64,000 nucleotides of DNA, taken from positions 122,900 through 186,899 of the forward strand of contig NZ_JAGHKO010000003.1 in NCBI RefSeq assembly GCF_017742245.1, read 5' to 3'. Of the stretch, positions 18,394-27,247 are shown piece by piece (positions within the stretch are counted from its first letter, which is position 1; the number at the start of each line of letters is the position of its first letter). The DNA comes from Niastella soli. Its GTDB lineage: Bacteria; Bacteroidota; Bacteroidia; Chitinophagales; Chitinophagaceae. The translations under genes and the position numbers were made by a program. The notes beneath the pieces are model-generated. The model did no database searches and was not told where the DNA came from. It was given only the letters and a program-made list of their open reading frames with translations.

Positions 18394-18401
18394 TACCTTT
18401 G
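18394..18401 (+). promoter_or_regulatory. -7 element of the rpsT promoter
   Basis: TACCTTTG matches TAnnTTTG and is the same octamer as in the strong tandem promoters at 63.7-63.8 kb. A TTTC at 18371-18374 stands 19 bases upstream in the -33 position. The gene start is 37 bases downstream. Apart from this promoter I see nothing defined in the gap 18128-18438. Confidence 0.6.
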
Positions 18402-18438
18402 CACTCCCCTAAATTTTTGGGGAGTAAATTAGAACGAA

Positions 18439-18696
18439 ATGGCAAATCATAAAGCTACTAAGAAAGACGTACGTCAAGCTGCTAAAAGACGTGAAAGAAA
18501 CAAGTATTACGGAAAAACTACCCGTAATGCCATCCGTGATTTGAAGGCACTGAAGACAAACGCCGAAGCTACTAAAGAGTTTCCTGATGTAGCTTCTATG
18601 ATCGACAAACTGGCTAAAAGAGGTATTATCCATAAGAATAAGGCGGCTAACCTGAAAAGTAAGCTGGCTAAAAAGATCAATACCCTGGCAAAATAA
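18439..18696 (+). CDS. rpsT: 30S ribosomal protein bS20
   Basis: This 85-residue basic protein begins MANHKATKKDVRQAAKRRERN and continues with the helical RNIIR-type region (TRNAIRDLKALK) and the C-terminal KRGIIHKNKAANLKSKLAKKIN, all diagnostic of bS20, which binds 16S rRNA. It has its own promoter and a strong terminator, so it is a single-gene transcription unit. Confidence 0.97.
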   Translation: MANHKATKKDVRQAAKRRERNKYYGKTTRNAIRDLKALKTNAEATKEFPDVASMIDKLAKRGIIHKNKAANLKSKLAKKINTLAK

Positions 18697-18767
18697 GTGG
18701 TGTGTCCTGTGGCCATTTGACATCTGGCTGACAGGTATTTTATAAGATATTATTTTTTTTGTTTTTT

Positions 18768-18794
18768 CCTCCCGTTTACGCGGGAGGTTTTTTT
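18768..18794 (+). terminator. Rho-independent terminator of rpsT
   Basis: A perfect 7-bp stem CCTCCCG/CGGGAGG with a 6-base loop is followed by seven T. A second T-rich stretch precedes the stem. Confidence 0.85.
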
Positions 18795-18954
18795 GTTTTT
18801 ATATAGTGCCCACCCCCCGGGTCAGGAAAGCACATACTTCCCGAACGGAAGTTTAATTTTGCCGTATTTTTAGTTAGACACTCTGCACGTATACAAACAT
18901 TCCCTTCAGATACTTACCGGCTATATTGAAACAAGCCTGTTTACGCCTGGTGAT

Positions 18955-19077
18955 CTCTCCAGGATGCCACCCAAATGCCATCCGAATCCCATAGCCTATG
19001 GCATTCGGATGGGATTTGGATGGGATTCGGATGGGATTATGACCGGGGAAATGGCCTGTTTTAGTATGTCTGGAGAG
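18955..19077. repeat. intergenic element with 11-bp tandem units, central palindrome and 8-bp terminal inverted repeats
   Basis: The element fills much of the 492-bp gap 18697-19188, which has no gene. Perfect 8-bp inverted repeats bound it (CTCTCCAG 18955-18962, CTGGAGAG 19070-19077). Three 11-bp units run 19004-19036 (TTCGGATGGGA, then TTTGGATGGGA, then the first again). Inverted units lie at 18965-18986. Positions 18974-18994 and 18996-19016 form a 21-bp inverted repeat with two mismatches around a single base. The reverse strand contains AACAGGCC (complement of 19053-19060), as does the element at 9752-9849. Confidence 0.8.
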
Positions 19078-19188
19078 AATCAGGTAGGATGTAGGCTAGA
19101 ACTTCAGTGCAATTTCAACCGGATAGGATCTGTCTTATACAGCTCAACCGGTAACTTTTCCTATATTTAAGCTCCCAACAGTCACATT

Positions 19189-20922
19189 ATGAGAATACTA
19201 TCGGTACTCTGCCTCCTTTTATTGCCCGCATTTATTTTCAGCCAGTCAATTACCACCAAATACGAACAAACCCAGGCCAAAGAAACGCCCACCTACAGCG
19301 AGATCATTAACTGGTGGAAGATGATGGACGACCGGTTCTCTACCATAAAAATGCAACCCATGGGGCCCAGCGATGCCGGTTTTCCCCTGCACCTCGTGGT
19401 AGTGTCGAACGATGGTGATTTTGATATGAACAGCCTGCGCCGGAAGAACAAACGCATCATTCTGGTGAATAATGGCATTCACCCCGGTGAACCCGATGGA
19501 ATTGACGCCAGTATGCTGCTGGTGCGCGATATTGCCGCCCACAAAATAAAACTGCCCGATAACGTAGTGCTGGCTATTATCCCCGTTTATAATATTGGGG
19601 GGTGTTTGAACCGCAGCCCCTGGTACCGCGTTGATCAAAACGGACCGGCCAATTTTGGCTCCCGTGGTAATTCACAAAACCTCGACCTTAACCGCGACTT
19701 CATAAAATGCGATTCCAAAGAAGCCCGCTCTTTTGCGGCCATCTTTCATCTGTGCGACCCCGATGTGTTCGTTGATAACCACGTAAGCAACGGGGCCGAT
19801 TACCAGCACATCATGACCCTGCTTACCAGTCAGCATAATAAGTTAGGCGGCCCAATGGGCGAATTCCTGCATACGGCGTTTGAGCCGGGACTGTATAAAC
19901 TAATGAAAGGAAAAGGGTACGACCTGGTACCCTATGTGGATTTTGCCGGCAATACCCCCGAGTCGGGGATGGAGGCTTATTTTGATGGTCCCCGCTACAG
20001 CAGCGGTTACGCCACCTTGTGGCACACTTTTGCCTTTGTACCCGAGACCCATATGCTGAAACCCTATAATCAACGCGTGGAAGCTACCAAAGCATTAATG
20101 GAATCGTTTATCGCTTTCACTGCTTCGAACAGTGCCACCATTCACCAGTTGCGGGAGCAAACCAAAAAAAGTGTAGCTACCCAAACCAGCTTTCCTGTAA
20201 GCTGGAAACTCGATACTACCCGGGCCGATCAGGTGCAGTTCAAAGGGTATGAAGCAGGGCATAAACCCAGTGAGGTATCGGGACTGCCACGGTTGTATTA
20301 CGACCGTAGTAAACCATATGAAAAACAGATCCGGTATTTTAATAATTACGCAACCCGTACTGCTATTAATAAACCACTTGCCTATATTATTCCTCAGGGC
20401 TGGTGGACAGTGATCGATTTGCTGAAGATCAATAAAGTGAATATGCAGGTGCTGGCAAAAGATACCAGTATTGAAGTGGAAGTATACCGGATCGAGGATT
20501 ACAAAACCTATCCCCGTCCGTACGAGATGCACCATTTAAATACCGATGTAACGGTAAGTGCACATAAGCAAACAATATCGTTCAGAAAAGGAGATTTTTA
20601 TATCCCGCTTAATCAGCCCGCCAATCGGTTTTTGGTAGAAGTGCTGGAGCCTCAGGCCGATGACTCCTATTTTGCCTGGAATTATTTTGATGGCATTTTG
20701 GGCCGTAAGGAAGGATACAGCGCTTATGCTTTCGAAGACATTGCGGCGCAGTATCTCAATGAGCATCCAGATATAAGAAAACAGTTGGAAGCACGCCGGT
20801 CAACTGATACTGCTTTTGCCAAAAGTGCCAGCGCGCAGCTTGATTTTGTATATCGAAACTCACCTTATTATGAACCGGATCATATGAAATATCCGGTGTA
20901 TAGAATAGTGAGTGGTGAGTAG
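19189..20922 (+). CDS. secreted M14 family zinc carboxypeptidase
   Basis: The product has 577 residues. A signal peptide covers 1-19. The M14 domain (about 35-320) shows the zinc motif H98-P-G-E101 in GIHPGEPDG and the third ligand H198 in VDNHVSNG; NLDLNRDF is also family-typical. The C-terminal 200 residues are predicted beta and of unknown role. It is only distantly like the other M14 protein at 1651-4254. Its last four codons and stop (VSGE-TAG, 20908-20922) are formed by a GTGAGTN heptamer repeat that runs on downstream, so the C-terminus may have been altered by the repeat. Confidence 0.85.
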   Translation: MRILSVLCLLLLPAFIFSQSITTKYEQTQAKETPTYSEIINWWKMMDDRFSTIKMQPMGPSDAGFPLHLVVVSNDGDFDMNSLRRKNKRIILVNNGIHPGEPDGIDASMLLVRDIAAHKIKLPDNVVLAIIPVYNIGGCLNRSPWYRVDQNGPANFGSRGNSQNLDLNRDFIKCDSKEARSFAAIFHLCDPDVFVDNHVSNGADYQHIMTLLTSQHNKLGGPMGEFLHTAFEPGLYKLMKGKGYDLVPYVDFAGNTPESGMEAYFDGPRYSSGYATLWHTFAFVPETHMLKPYNQRVEATKALMESFIAFTASNSATIHQLREQTKKSVATQTSFPVSWKLDTTRADQVQFKGYEAGHKPSEVSGLPRLYYDRSKPYEKQIRYFNNYATRTAINKPLAYIIPQGWWTVIDLLKINKVNMQVLAKDTSIEVEVYRIEDYKTYPRPYEMHHLNTDVTVSAHKQTISFRKGDFYIPLNQPANRFLVEVLEPQADDSYFAWNYFDGILGRKEGYSAYAFEDIAAQYLNEHPDIRKQLEARRSTDTAFAKSASAQLDFVYRNSPYYEPDHMKYPVYRIVSGE

Positions 20923-20935
20923 TGAGTGGTGAGTG
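20908..20935 (+). repeat. 7-bp-phased tract across the M14 peptidase stop codon
   Basis: Four consecutive heptamers of the form GTGAGTN run across the TAG stop (20920-20922). Because the period is seven, TGA or TAG triplets fall in all three frames. A tract of complementary character lies at 21026-21060, and the 150-bp gap between the convergent genes could fold into a large imperfect hairpin. Confidence 0.75.
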
Positions 20936-21025
20936 GGTTCCCGATTGTTCGGAAGTCTGATCAATTGACAGGCGCTCACAGATTCTGTTCGCGCTATTGT
21001 TCGGGAAGTTTGAGCCATAGCGAGC

Positions 21026-21060
21026 CAACTCACAACTGACAACTCACCATTCAAAACTTA
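21026..21060 (-). repeat. 7-bp-phased tract across the AMP nucleosidase stop codon
   Basis: Heptamers on the plus strand read CAACTCA, CAACTGA, CAACTCA, CCATTCA and AAACTTA, running across the stop codon (21051-21053) into the last codons. The tract is preceded by GCGAGCC (21020-21026), a word also found before the tracts at 27213 and 38412. Confidence 0.7.
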
Positions 21061-21821
21061 AGGTGTCTCACAGTTAATCCATCATTGATCAACTGTTTCA
21101 ATGAATCTATTCCAATGCGTACATGGCGTTCAACAAAATTGGCGGTGACTTTTTTGTCGCTTTCTTCGGTTTTTACGCCTTCGGGTACCATCGGCTGATC
21201 ACTTACCAGCAACAAGGCACCGGTAGGGATCTTGTTATAAAAGCCTACTGAAAAGATGGTAGCTGTTTCCATATCAATGGCCATGGCCCTTATCTTTTGC
21301 AGGTATTCCTTAAAGTGTTCATCGTGTTCCCATACCCGGCGGTTGGTCGTGTATACGGTACCAGTCCAGTAGTCAACGCTGTAATCGCGAATGGTGGTGG
21401 AGACTGCTTTTTGCAGGGCGAATGCCGGCAGCGCAGGTACTTCAGGCGGGAAGTAGTCGTTGGAGGTACCTTCACCGCGAATGGCCGCAATGGGTAAGAT
21501 CAGATCACCGATATTGTTACGCTTTTTCAGGCCACCGCATTTGCCCAGGAAAAGCACGGCTTTGGGTTCAATAGCTGTTAACAGGTCCATAACAGTAGCA
21601 GCAGTGGGGCTACCCATACCAAAGTTAATGATGGTAATGTTTTCTGCCGTGGCGCATTGCATGGGGCGGTCAAGGCCGGTAATAGGTACGTTGTTCCATT
21701 CGGCGAACATCTTTACGTAATTGCTGAAGTTGGTGAGCAGAATGTATTCACCGAAATTTTCGAGGGTTTCTCCGGTGTAACGGGGCAGCCAGTTCTTTAC
21801 TATTTCATCTTTTGTTTTCAT
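21051..21821 (-). CDS. amn: AMP nucleosidase
   Basis: A 256-residue member of the phosphorylase/nucleosidase fold that splits AMP into adenine and ribose 5-phosphate. It matches the short form known from Bacteroidota (KNWLPRYTG at the N-terminus, then FGMGSPTAATVMDLL for ribose-phosphate binding, FLGKCGGLKKRNNIGDLILP and AIDMETATIFSVGF with the substrate-binding Met-Glu, LLVSDQPMVPEG). I start at the second ATG (21821); an ATG two codons upstream (21827) is equally possible. Transcribed alone toward the M14 gene. Confidence 0.88.
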   Translation of the reverse strand: MKTKDEIVKNWLPRYTGETLENFGEYILLTNFSNYVKMFAEWNNVPITGLDRPMQCATAENITIINFGMGSPTAATVMDLLTAIEPKAVLFLGKCGGLKKRNNIGDLILPIAAIRGEGTSNDYFPPEVPALPAFALQKAVSTTIRDYSVDYWTGTVYTTNRRVWEHDEHFKEYLQKIRAMAIDMETATIFSVGFYNKIPTGALLLVSDQPMVPEGVKTEESDKKVTANFVERHVRIGIDSLKQLINDGLTVRHLKF

Positions 21822-21875
21822 AATCATTAAATTTCGTTTATTTTAAGCAAACCGGCTGGTTTTTAGTAATAAGAA

Positions 21876-22340
21876 ATGGTAAATAGTAGCTTTGACAATA
21901 TGATCAGGATTGAATATCCATTGTTCCCTTTTCGGATGAAAAGGGTAGAAGGGAAAGAATTTATTTTTGATGAATGCCGGCGGCAATGGATCCGGCTGAC
22001 TTCGGAAGAATGGGTCAGGCAGAATTTTCTGCAATATTTATTACAGACAAAAAAATATCCCGCGGCCCTTATTGCTGTTGAAAAAGAGATCAGGCTGGGG
22101 GAATTGAAAAAGCGGTTTGATATACTCGTTTACAATGCACAACACCAACCCTGGTTAATGGTTGAATGCAAGGCTATGGAAGTGCCTTTAGAAGATAGCG
22201 TTTTACACCAGGTGTTGCGGTATAACATAGCCGTGCCCGTTCCTTACCTCGTAATTACCAATGGAGCGGCGAGCTTTGCATATATTAGAAAAAACAACCA
22301 GCTGCAAATGCTTGAGAATTTGCCGGAATATGGGAATTAA
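21876..22340 (+). CDS. HsdR N-terminal-like (HSDR_N_2) nuclease-fold protein
   Basis: This 154-residue protein resembles the N-terminal domain of type I restriction subunits (PD-(D/E)xK fold). Candidate active-site residues are E70 (VEKEI), D83 in KRFDILVY and the E-x-K of VECKAMEVP. It is found as a stand-alone protein throughout Bacteroidota, without HsdM or HsdS neighbours here, so it is unlikely to act in restriction by itself. Its role is unknown. An internal ATG at 21900 (MIRIEYPLFPF) is a possible alternative start. Confidence 0.8.
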   Translation: MVNSSFDNMIRIEYPLFPFRMKRVEGKEFIFDECRRQWIRLTSEEWVRQNFLQYLLQTKKYPAALIAVEKEIRLGELKKRFDILVYNAQHQPWLMVECKAMEVPLEDSVLHQVLRYNIAVPVPYLVITNGAASFAYIRKNNQLQMLENLPEYGN

Positions 22341-22392
22341 GTTGCTTTTAACGGATTTTATGCTTTCTTTAGCTTAACCAATAAAGCTGTTT

Positions 22393-24687
22393 ATGGATAA
22401 GAGTATCCATGAGAAAATTGAATTCCTCAGTCGACGAGTCCAGGAGCTGTCGCGCCAGCAAACTATGGTCAGTAGTCAATTGATACAACTGATCGATGAA
22501 CTGGAAGCGCTGAAAAGAACGGCAAATGCTTCTGCCGAAATAGTATCGGAGTCTGTAGAGCAGGTGGAAATAAAAACGGTACCACCACCGCCGCCGCCAC
22601 CTCCACTGCCACAACAGAAGGCAGTTAAAACAACAACTACCCATTCGTCCTCCTCCTTCGAAGAGTTTATTGGAAAGAACGTTGCCAGTAAGGTAGGGAT
22701 ACTAATTACCATCATAGGTATTTTCATTGGCGCCAAATATGCCATTGAACATGAGATGGTAAACCCGCTGGTGCGGGTATTATTCGGATATCTTGCCGGT
22801 ATCGCGCTGGTTGTCGTTGCTATCCGCTTAAAGAAAAAGTACGAAGCCTATAGCAGTGTGCTGATGGGGGGCGGACTGGCCGTCTTGTATTTCATTACCT
22901 ATACTGCCTACAGTTTTTACCAGTTGATGCCGCAAATGGCTGCCTTTGCCCTGATGCTGGTTTTTACAGCGGGCACTGTATACGCGGCCTTGTTGTACAA
23001 CCGCGTAATTATTGCCCACCTGGCACAGATAGGTGCATACGCTATTCCATTTTTATTGAGCGATAATTCGGGACGCTATGCGGTTTTCTTTGGCTATGTG
23101 GCCATCATTAATGCCGGTATTCTTATAGTCTCCCTGCGTAAATACTGGAAGTCGCTGTTTTATTCAGCTTTCATTCTTACCTGGTTCATTTATGGGTTCT
23201 GGTATATTACCAGCTTTCATTATCAATTGCACAGGTACATTGCCTGGACATACCTGGTAATTTTCTTCCTGATCTTTTATGCCACCTTCCTGGCGTATAA
23301 GATCATTAAAAAAGAACAGTACGGACTGAGCGATGTATTTGTGTTATTAAGCAATGCATTTATCTTTTATGGTTTTGGCTTTAGCCTGCTGAATTATGAA
23401 TCGCCCGATACTGCTTTTAATTATGCCGGCATTTTTACCCTGGTGAATGCGGCCATACATTTAAGTGTAAGCCAGGTGATAAGAAGGTTACAACTGGCCG
23501 ACCGGTCATTGTATTATTTATTGCTGGGGCTGGTGATCGTATTCTGTACCATTGCAATTCCTGTACAGCTCGATGGCAACTGGGTAACCCTGTTATGGAC
23601 GGCCGAAGCGGTGCTGGTATTCCTGATCGGTCGCATGCGGCGTGCAGGCTCGTATGAAAAACTGGGTGTGGGATTAACGATCCTGAGTTTTTTAAGCCTG
23701 GTGCAGGACTATTACAGTTATTACGGCCAATTTACATCGAACACAGGCTCGCAGGTACATCCCTTTGTAAATATTGTATTTGTAACGGGGCTGCTGGTGG
23801 CTGCCGCACAGGGCGCTATCATCTTTTATCACAGGAGTAAAAACTATCAAACAACATTAGGGCCTTCGAGCCTGTTTCTTGGGTTTTATAATTATTGTCT
23901 GCCGGCTATTTTTCTGGTAACCACCTTTTCTCTCTTTTATATAGAGATCGACCATTTCTTCAATCGCTTGCAGGAAAGCTCCGAGGTTCTTTATTTATCA
24001 ACCAGTGATTTTGCCGTTGTTGTATTGTTATTGTATGCTATGGTATTTTTTATTGCCGTGATGATGGTCAATCAGCGTTGGGGCCGCAATAAAATGCTGG
24101 CTGCGTTCCTGCTTTCCGGAACGTCTTTACTGATGGTTATGCTGATAATGCATACGCTGGAAGTATTAAATGACCTCACCCGTGCGTACTACCAAAACGG
24201 CGGGGGATATTTCGGCGCGCTGGAATTTTACATCCGGTACATAGTAATAGCAGTGACCGCTTTATTACTTTATAAAGGACAGCAGACCCTGCATGAATTT
24301 GGGCAGGAGCCGGCAATAAAAAAGTCGTGGACGTTGATGATATACGGCGTAGCATTGGCTTTTATCAGTGCCGAATATCTTTGCTGGACTGCTTTCACCG
24401 GTGCGGGAAAACAATACAAGTTGGGCTTGAGCATTGTGTGGGGCATATATGCCCTGATGCTTATCGTGCTAGGGATCCGGAAAAAACAAAAGCACCTGCG
24501 GCTGGCAGCCATTGCCTTGTTTATGATAACGCTAATAAAACTGTTCTTTTATGACCTGGCCGGTTCCAGCACCATTACCAAAACGATCTCGTTTATTTCT
24601 TTAGGCGTGTTGTTGCTGGTGATGTCGTTTTTGTATAATAAATATAAGGAGGTATTGTTTGGCGATGGGGAGAAAGAAAACTTATAA
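22393..24687 (+). CDS. DUF2339 multi-spanning membrane protein
   Basis: The product has 764 residues. The first 50 residues form a coiled coil (KIEFLSRRVQELSRQQ...LIDELEALKR). A proline run at about residue 66-74 and a Thr/Ser linker follow. From about residue 90 on there are roughly twenty hydrophobic segments. The amphipathic FEEFIGKNVASKVGILITIIGIFIGAKYAIE and the MGGGLAVLYFITYTAY segment are the DUF2339 signature. The function is unknown; a cell-envelope role is presumed for the family. It starts 52 bases after the HSDR_N gene and may be co-transcribed. Confidence 0.9.
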   Translation: MDKSIHEKIEFLSRRVQELSRQQTMVSSQLIQLIDELEALKRTANASAEIVSESVEQVEIKTVPPPPPPPPLPQQKAVKTTTTHSSSSFEEFIGKNVASKVGILITIIGIFIGAKYAIEHEMVNPLVRVLFGYLAGIALVVVAIRLKKKYEAYSSVLMGGGLAVLYFITYTAYSFYQLMPQMAAFALMLVFTAGTVYAALLYNRVIIAHLAQIGAYAIPFLLSDNSGRYAVFFGYVAIINAGILIVSLRKYWKSLFYSAFILTWFIYGFWYITSFHYQLHRYIAWTYLVIFFLIFYATFLAYKIIKKEQYGLSDVFVLLSNAFIFYGFGFSLLNYESPDTAFNYAGIFTLVNAAIHLSVSQVIRRLQLADRSLYYLLLGLVIVFCTIAIPVQLDGNWVTLLWTAEAVLVFLIGRMRRAGSYEKLGVGLTILSFLSLVQDYYSYYGQFTSNTGSQVHPFVNIVFVTGLLVAAAQGAIIFYHRSKNYQTTLGPSSLFLGFYNYCLPAIFLVTTFSLFYIEIDHFFNRLQESSEVLYLSTSDFAVVVLLLYAMVFFIAVMMVNQRWGRNKMLAAFLLSGTSLLMVMLIMHTLEVLNDLTRAYYQNGGGYFGALEFYIRYIVIAVTALLLYKGQQTLHEFGQEPAIKKSWTLMIYGVALAFISAEYLCWTAFTGAGKQYKLGLSIVWGIYALMLIVLGIRKKQKHLRLAAIALFMITLIKLFFYDLAGSSTITKTISFISLGVLLLVMSFLYNKYKEVLFGDGEKENL

Positions 24688-24700
24688 ACAAATAGTATTA

Positions 24701-24741
24701 AAAAGCAAGAATGCCATCGCGCGCTTTGCGGGATGGCATTC
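24701..24741 (-). terminator. hairpin terminator for the minus-strand small-gene pair
   Basis: A perfect 10-bp stem (24709-24718 with 24732-24741) has, on the minus strand, a following T-run (complement of AAAAA at 24700-24704). It lies between the DUF2339 gene and the 61-residue gene; the plus-strand side lacks a T-run. Confidence 0.65.
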
Positions 24742-24762
24742 CTGAATATAGTTTCAATTAAA

Positions 24763-24948
24763 TTATTTCTTCTTGCTTAATGAGTTCAGAAGCGTCATAA
24801 ATATGTCCGCTTTCTCTTTTGTATTGATAACTTCATGCAATGAACTTCTACCACCAGAAGTAAAAGTTATTTTTTTGAGTTCTTTCTCGTCGACTTTTTC
24901 GGCAGTTGACCAAAATTCGGCTATTAATTTTTTGAGTTTTTCATCCAT
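24763..24948 (-). CDS. small uncharacterised protein, second gene of a two-gene module
   Basis: A 61-residue, lysine-rich, probably helical protein (MDEKLKKLIAEFWSTAEKVDEKELKKITF). It starts 42 bases after the end of the 184-residue gene in the same direction and is followed by a terminator. I do not recognise a family, but a short partner gene next to a DUF6934-like gene is a recurring arrangement in Bacteroidota, as far as I recall. The pair could be a toxin-antitoxin-like module; this is inference only. Confidence 0.6.
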   Translation of the reverse strand: MDEKLKKLIAEFWSTAEKVDEKELKKITFTSGGRSSLHEVINTKEKADIFMTLLNSLSKKK

Positions 24949-24990
24949 ACTATTAAAGTTAAATAAAATTATAATAAAAATGAATGCTTG

Positions 24991-25545
24991 TTACACCAGG
25001 TTAAAAATGAAATAATTGTATAGTTTTTCAGGTCTTATCTGGGTTCCCTTGCTTACCACGTTGGGGGTAGCCAGAATGTCTTCTACATCAAAAGGAAGAT
25101 CCCCTTCTTTAAATTTGCGTAACATTCTTATGTAGTAATTCACGCCATAAATATTAAGGTATTGACGCAGGTAGTCGTTATTATTTAGAATACATCGGTA
25201 ATACAGGTATGCCCTGGCGTTATTGGACCCGTCAATACCCAGCAATTTATCGGGATTGTTTTTCAGGAAAGATATTCCGGATAATATAATAGTCGAGAAC
25301 AATCTGGAATAGTTCTGATGATACAGCTTTATCTTATCGTCGATTCGATTGTCTGGTCCTAATGGACCAAAACCAAGGTTATAAACGTTAGGTAACAACG
25401 GATGTGACACATCGCTTATTTTAACTGCAATTGGAACAACATCCCCATTCTTTAATGTAGTATCAAATGTCGTTAATAACGAATCCTGGTATAAAGATCT
25501 CCTCGTATAACTATCGTCAAGATCGATCTTAATATTCAATGCCAT
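24991..25545 (-). CDS. DUF6934-like protein
   Basis: A 184-residue soluble protein. The segments VKISDVSHPLLPNVYNLGFGPLGPDNRIDD, TIILSGISFLKNNPDKLLGIDGSNNARAYLYYRCI and LNNNDYLRQYLNIYGV match the pattern I associate with DUF6934 (NLGFG, hydrophobic strand, R-x-x-LY-R). The family assignment is from memory. The base composition is more AT-rich than the neighbouring genes, which fits an accessory module. It forms a probable operon with the 61-residue gene downstream. Confidence 0.65.
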   Translation of the reverse strand: MALNIKIDLDDSYTRRSLYQDSLLTTFDTTLKNGDVVPIAVKISDVSHPLLPNVYNLGFGPLGPDNRIDDKIKLYHQNYSRLFSTIILSGISFLKNNPDKLLGIDGSNNARAYLYYRCILNNNDYLRQYLNIYGVNYYIRMLRKFKEGDLPFDVEDILATPNVVSKGTQIRPEKLYNYFIFNLV

Positions 25546-25621
25546 TGTACAAGCAATTAGGTTAGATTAAAATGGTACGAATGGCGAATATATTAATACA
25601 TGTTGAACTGATAATCATAAT

Positions 25622-25657
25622 AAAAAAGCCTCCACCCGGTAAACCGAATGGAGGCTT
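25622..25657 (-). terminator. Rho-independent terminator of the dehydrogenase gene
   Basis: A 9-bp perfect stem (25626-25634 with 25649-25657) is followed on the minus strand by a T-run (complement of A at 25622-25627). It lies 22 bases beyond the stop codon. Confidence 0.8.
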
Positions 25658-25679
25658 CGTATATAAGTTTTGGCCTTAA

Positions 25680-27089
25680 CTATGGGAAGATACCCAGCTC
25701 ATTATAGCTGGTACCTACTTTATTGATGGCTACCACGTAGGCAGCTGTACGCATATCGGGGATTTGCGGATTGGCTTTCCATACTTCCATGATCTCGCGG
25801 GTAGCGGTGATCATAGTTTCTTCCAAACCACTGCGCACCAGGTCAACCTCATCAGGACCGTGCATGATCAATTCTTTTTCTGAACCATTTACCTTTTTAC
25901 CGGTCAGCTCTTCAATTTGACCAAGTATATGGGTGTTCAGGTTTTCAGTAAAGCGTTTTTCCATACGGCCATAACGCACATGGCTAAGGTTCTTCAACCA
26001 TTCAAAGTATGATACGGTTACACCGCCGGCGTTGAGGTACATATCAGGTACTACCAGGATGCCTCTTTTTGCAAAGATCTCATCGGCTTCAGGTGTAAGT
26101 GGTCCGTTTGCCGCTTCACCAATGATCTTGGCTTTTACATTGGGTGCATTTTTACCATTAACCACAGCTTCCAGTGCAGCAGGGATCAGAATGTCGCATT
26201 CCATTTCCAGTGCATCGGTATTTTTAGCAAAGTTGGTACTGCCGGGGAAGTTCAGGATAGAACCTTTGGCTTTACGGTGTTCAACAACCTTATCTACATC
26301 CAGGCCATCGAGGTTATAAATAGCACCTTCGTACTCGCTTAAACCAACGATCTTAGCGCCGTGTTCCTGGAAGAATTTGGCAGTATGGTAACCCACATTA
26401 CCCAATCCCTGTACTACTACGCGTTTGCCTTCAACACCCACTGGTAATCCCAGTTTATCCATTACTTCTTTCATGGAGAGTACTTCACGCAAACCATAGA
26501 ATACACCCAGACCGGTTGCTTCGCGACGGCCGCGAACGCCACCCTGGGTAACAGGTTTACCAGTTACGCAACCAAGGCCATCAATTTCGCCAGGGCGCAT
26601 GCTGGTATAGGTATCAACGATCCACGCCATTTCACGTTCGCCGGTACCGTAGTCGGGGGCGGGTACGTCAATGCCGGGGCCTATAAAGTTCTTTTTGATC
26701 AGTTCTGAGGTATACCGCCGGGTGATCTTTTCCAGTTCGTACGGGGTATACTTTTTAGGATCGATGGTGATACCGCCTTTGGCACCTGCAAACGGTACGT
26801 TCACGATGGCGCATTTATAGGTCATAAGAGCGGCAAGGGCCATCACCTCATCGAGGTTCACTGAAAGGGCAAAACGAATACCGCCCTTACAGGGAAATTT
26901 GTGATGGGAGTGTTGAACGCGATAAGCTTTAATAACTTCGATCTTATCGCCAATTTTTACTGGAAAATGCATGCGGTATACGGCATTGCATTGTTTGATC
27001 TGTTCCAGAATGCCTGGATCCCAGGTGGTGAATTGCGCGGCTTTATCGAAACTCTTCTCCACCGCGCCAAAAAAACTGTAATCTGACAT
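25680..27089 (-). CDS. Glu/Leu/Phe/Val-type dehydrogenase, probable glutamate dehydrogenase
   Basis: The enzyme has 469 residues from the chosen ATG. It catalyses the reversible oxidative deamination of an amino acid, most likely glutamate, with NAD(P). Substrate-side motifs are [13 protein letters not shown] and the catalytic-lysine region PFAGAKGGI, followed by [19 protein letters not shown]. The Rossmann motif is [13 protein letters not shown] (about residues 233-245). [11 protein letters not shown] and the C-terminal segment are family-typical. I start at MSDYSFFG (27089) because the open frame upstream adds 14 residues not expected in the family. It stands alone with its own terminator. 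Confidence 0.88.
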   Translation of the reverse strand: MSDYSFFGAVEKSFDKAAQFTTWDPGILEQIKQCNAVYRMHFPVKIGDKIEVIKAYRVQHSHHKFPCKGGIRFALSVNLDEVMALAALMTYKCAIVNVPFAGAKGGITIDPKKYTPYELEKITRRYTSELIKKNFIGPGIDVPAPDYGTGEREMAWIVDTYTSMRPGEIDGLGCVTGKPVTQGGVRGRREATGLGVFYGLREVLSMKEVMDKLGLPVGVEGKRVVVQGLGNVGYHTAKFFQEHGAKIVGLSEYEGAIYNLDGLDVDKVVEHRKAKGSILNFPGSTNFAKNTDALEMECDILIPAALEAVVNGKNAPNVKAKIIGEAANGPLTPEADEIFAKRGILVVPDMYLNAGGVTVSYFEWLKNLSHVRYGRMEKRFTENLNTHILGQIEELTGKKVNGSEKELIMHGPDEVDLVRSGLEETMITATREIMEVWKANPQIPDMRTAAYVVAINKVGTSYNELGIFP

Positions 27090-27212
27090 GACTAAGCTGT
27101 TTTTGTTTATGTTTTGAGCAGTATATAGCAAGCTTGTAGCCAGTAGGTTGGTTGCTACCGACTATTTCGTTAATTATTTTAATAGTTAAGAGACCGGAAG
27201 GGCTGGCGAGGC

Positions 27213-27247
27213 CTATTCACCATTGACCTTTCACCATTCCCTTTTTT
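27213..27247 (-). repeat. 7-bp-phased tract at the ccmD stop codon
   Basis: Plus-strand heptamers CTATTCA, CCATTGA, CCTTTCA, CCATTCC and CTTTTTT run into the ccmD stop codon (27246-27248). GCGAGGCC (27206-27213) precedes them, as at 21020 and 38406. The G-rich strand is the coding strand. Confidence 0.7.

Noticed and set aside
18955..19077. CRISPR or iteron-type replication origin
   Set aside because: Units of 11 bp are directly adjacent without spacers, only three in number, and no replication initiator gene is near; a chromosomal setting is clear.
21876..22340. Part of a restriction-modification system
   Set aside because: Only an HsdR-N-like domain is present; there is no helicase part, HsdM or HsdS nearby, and such lone proteins are widespread.
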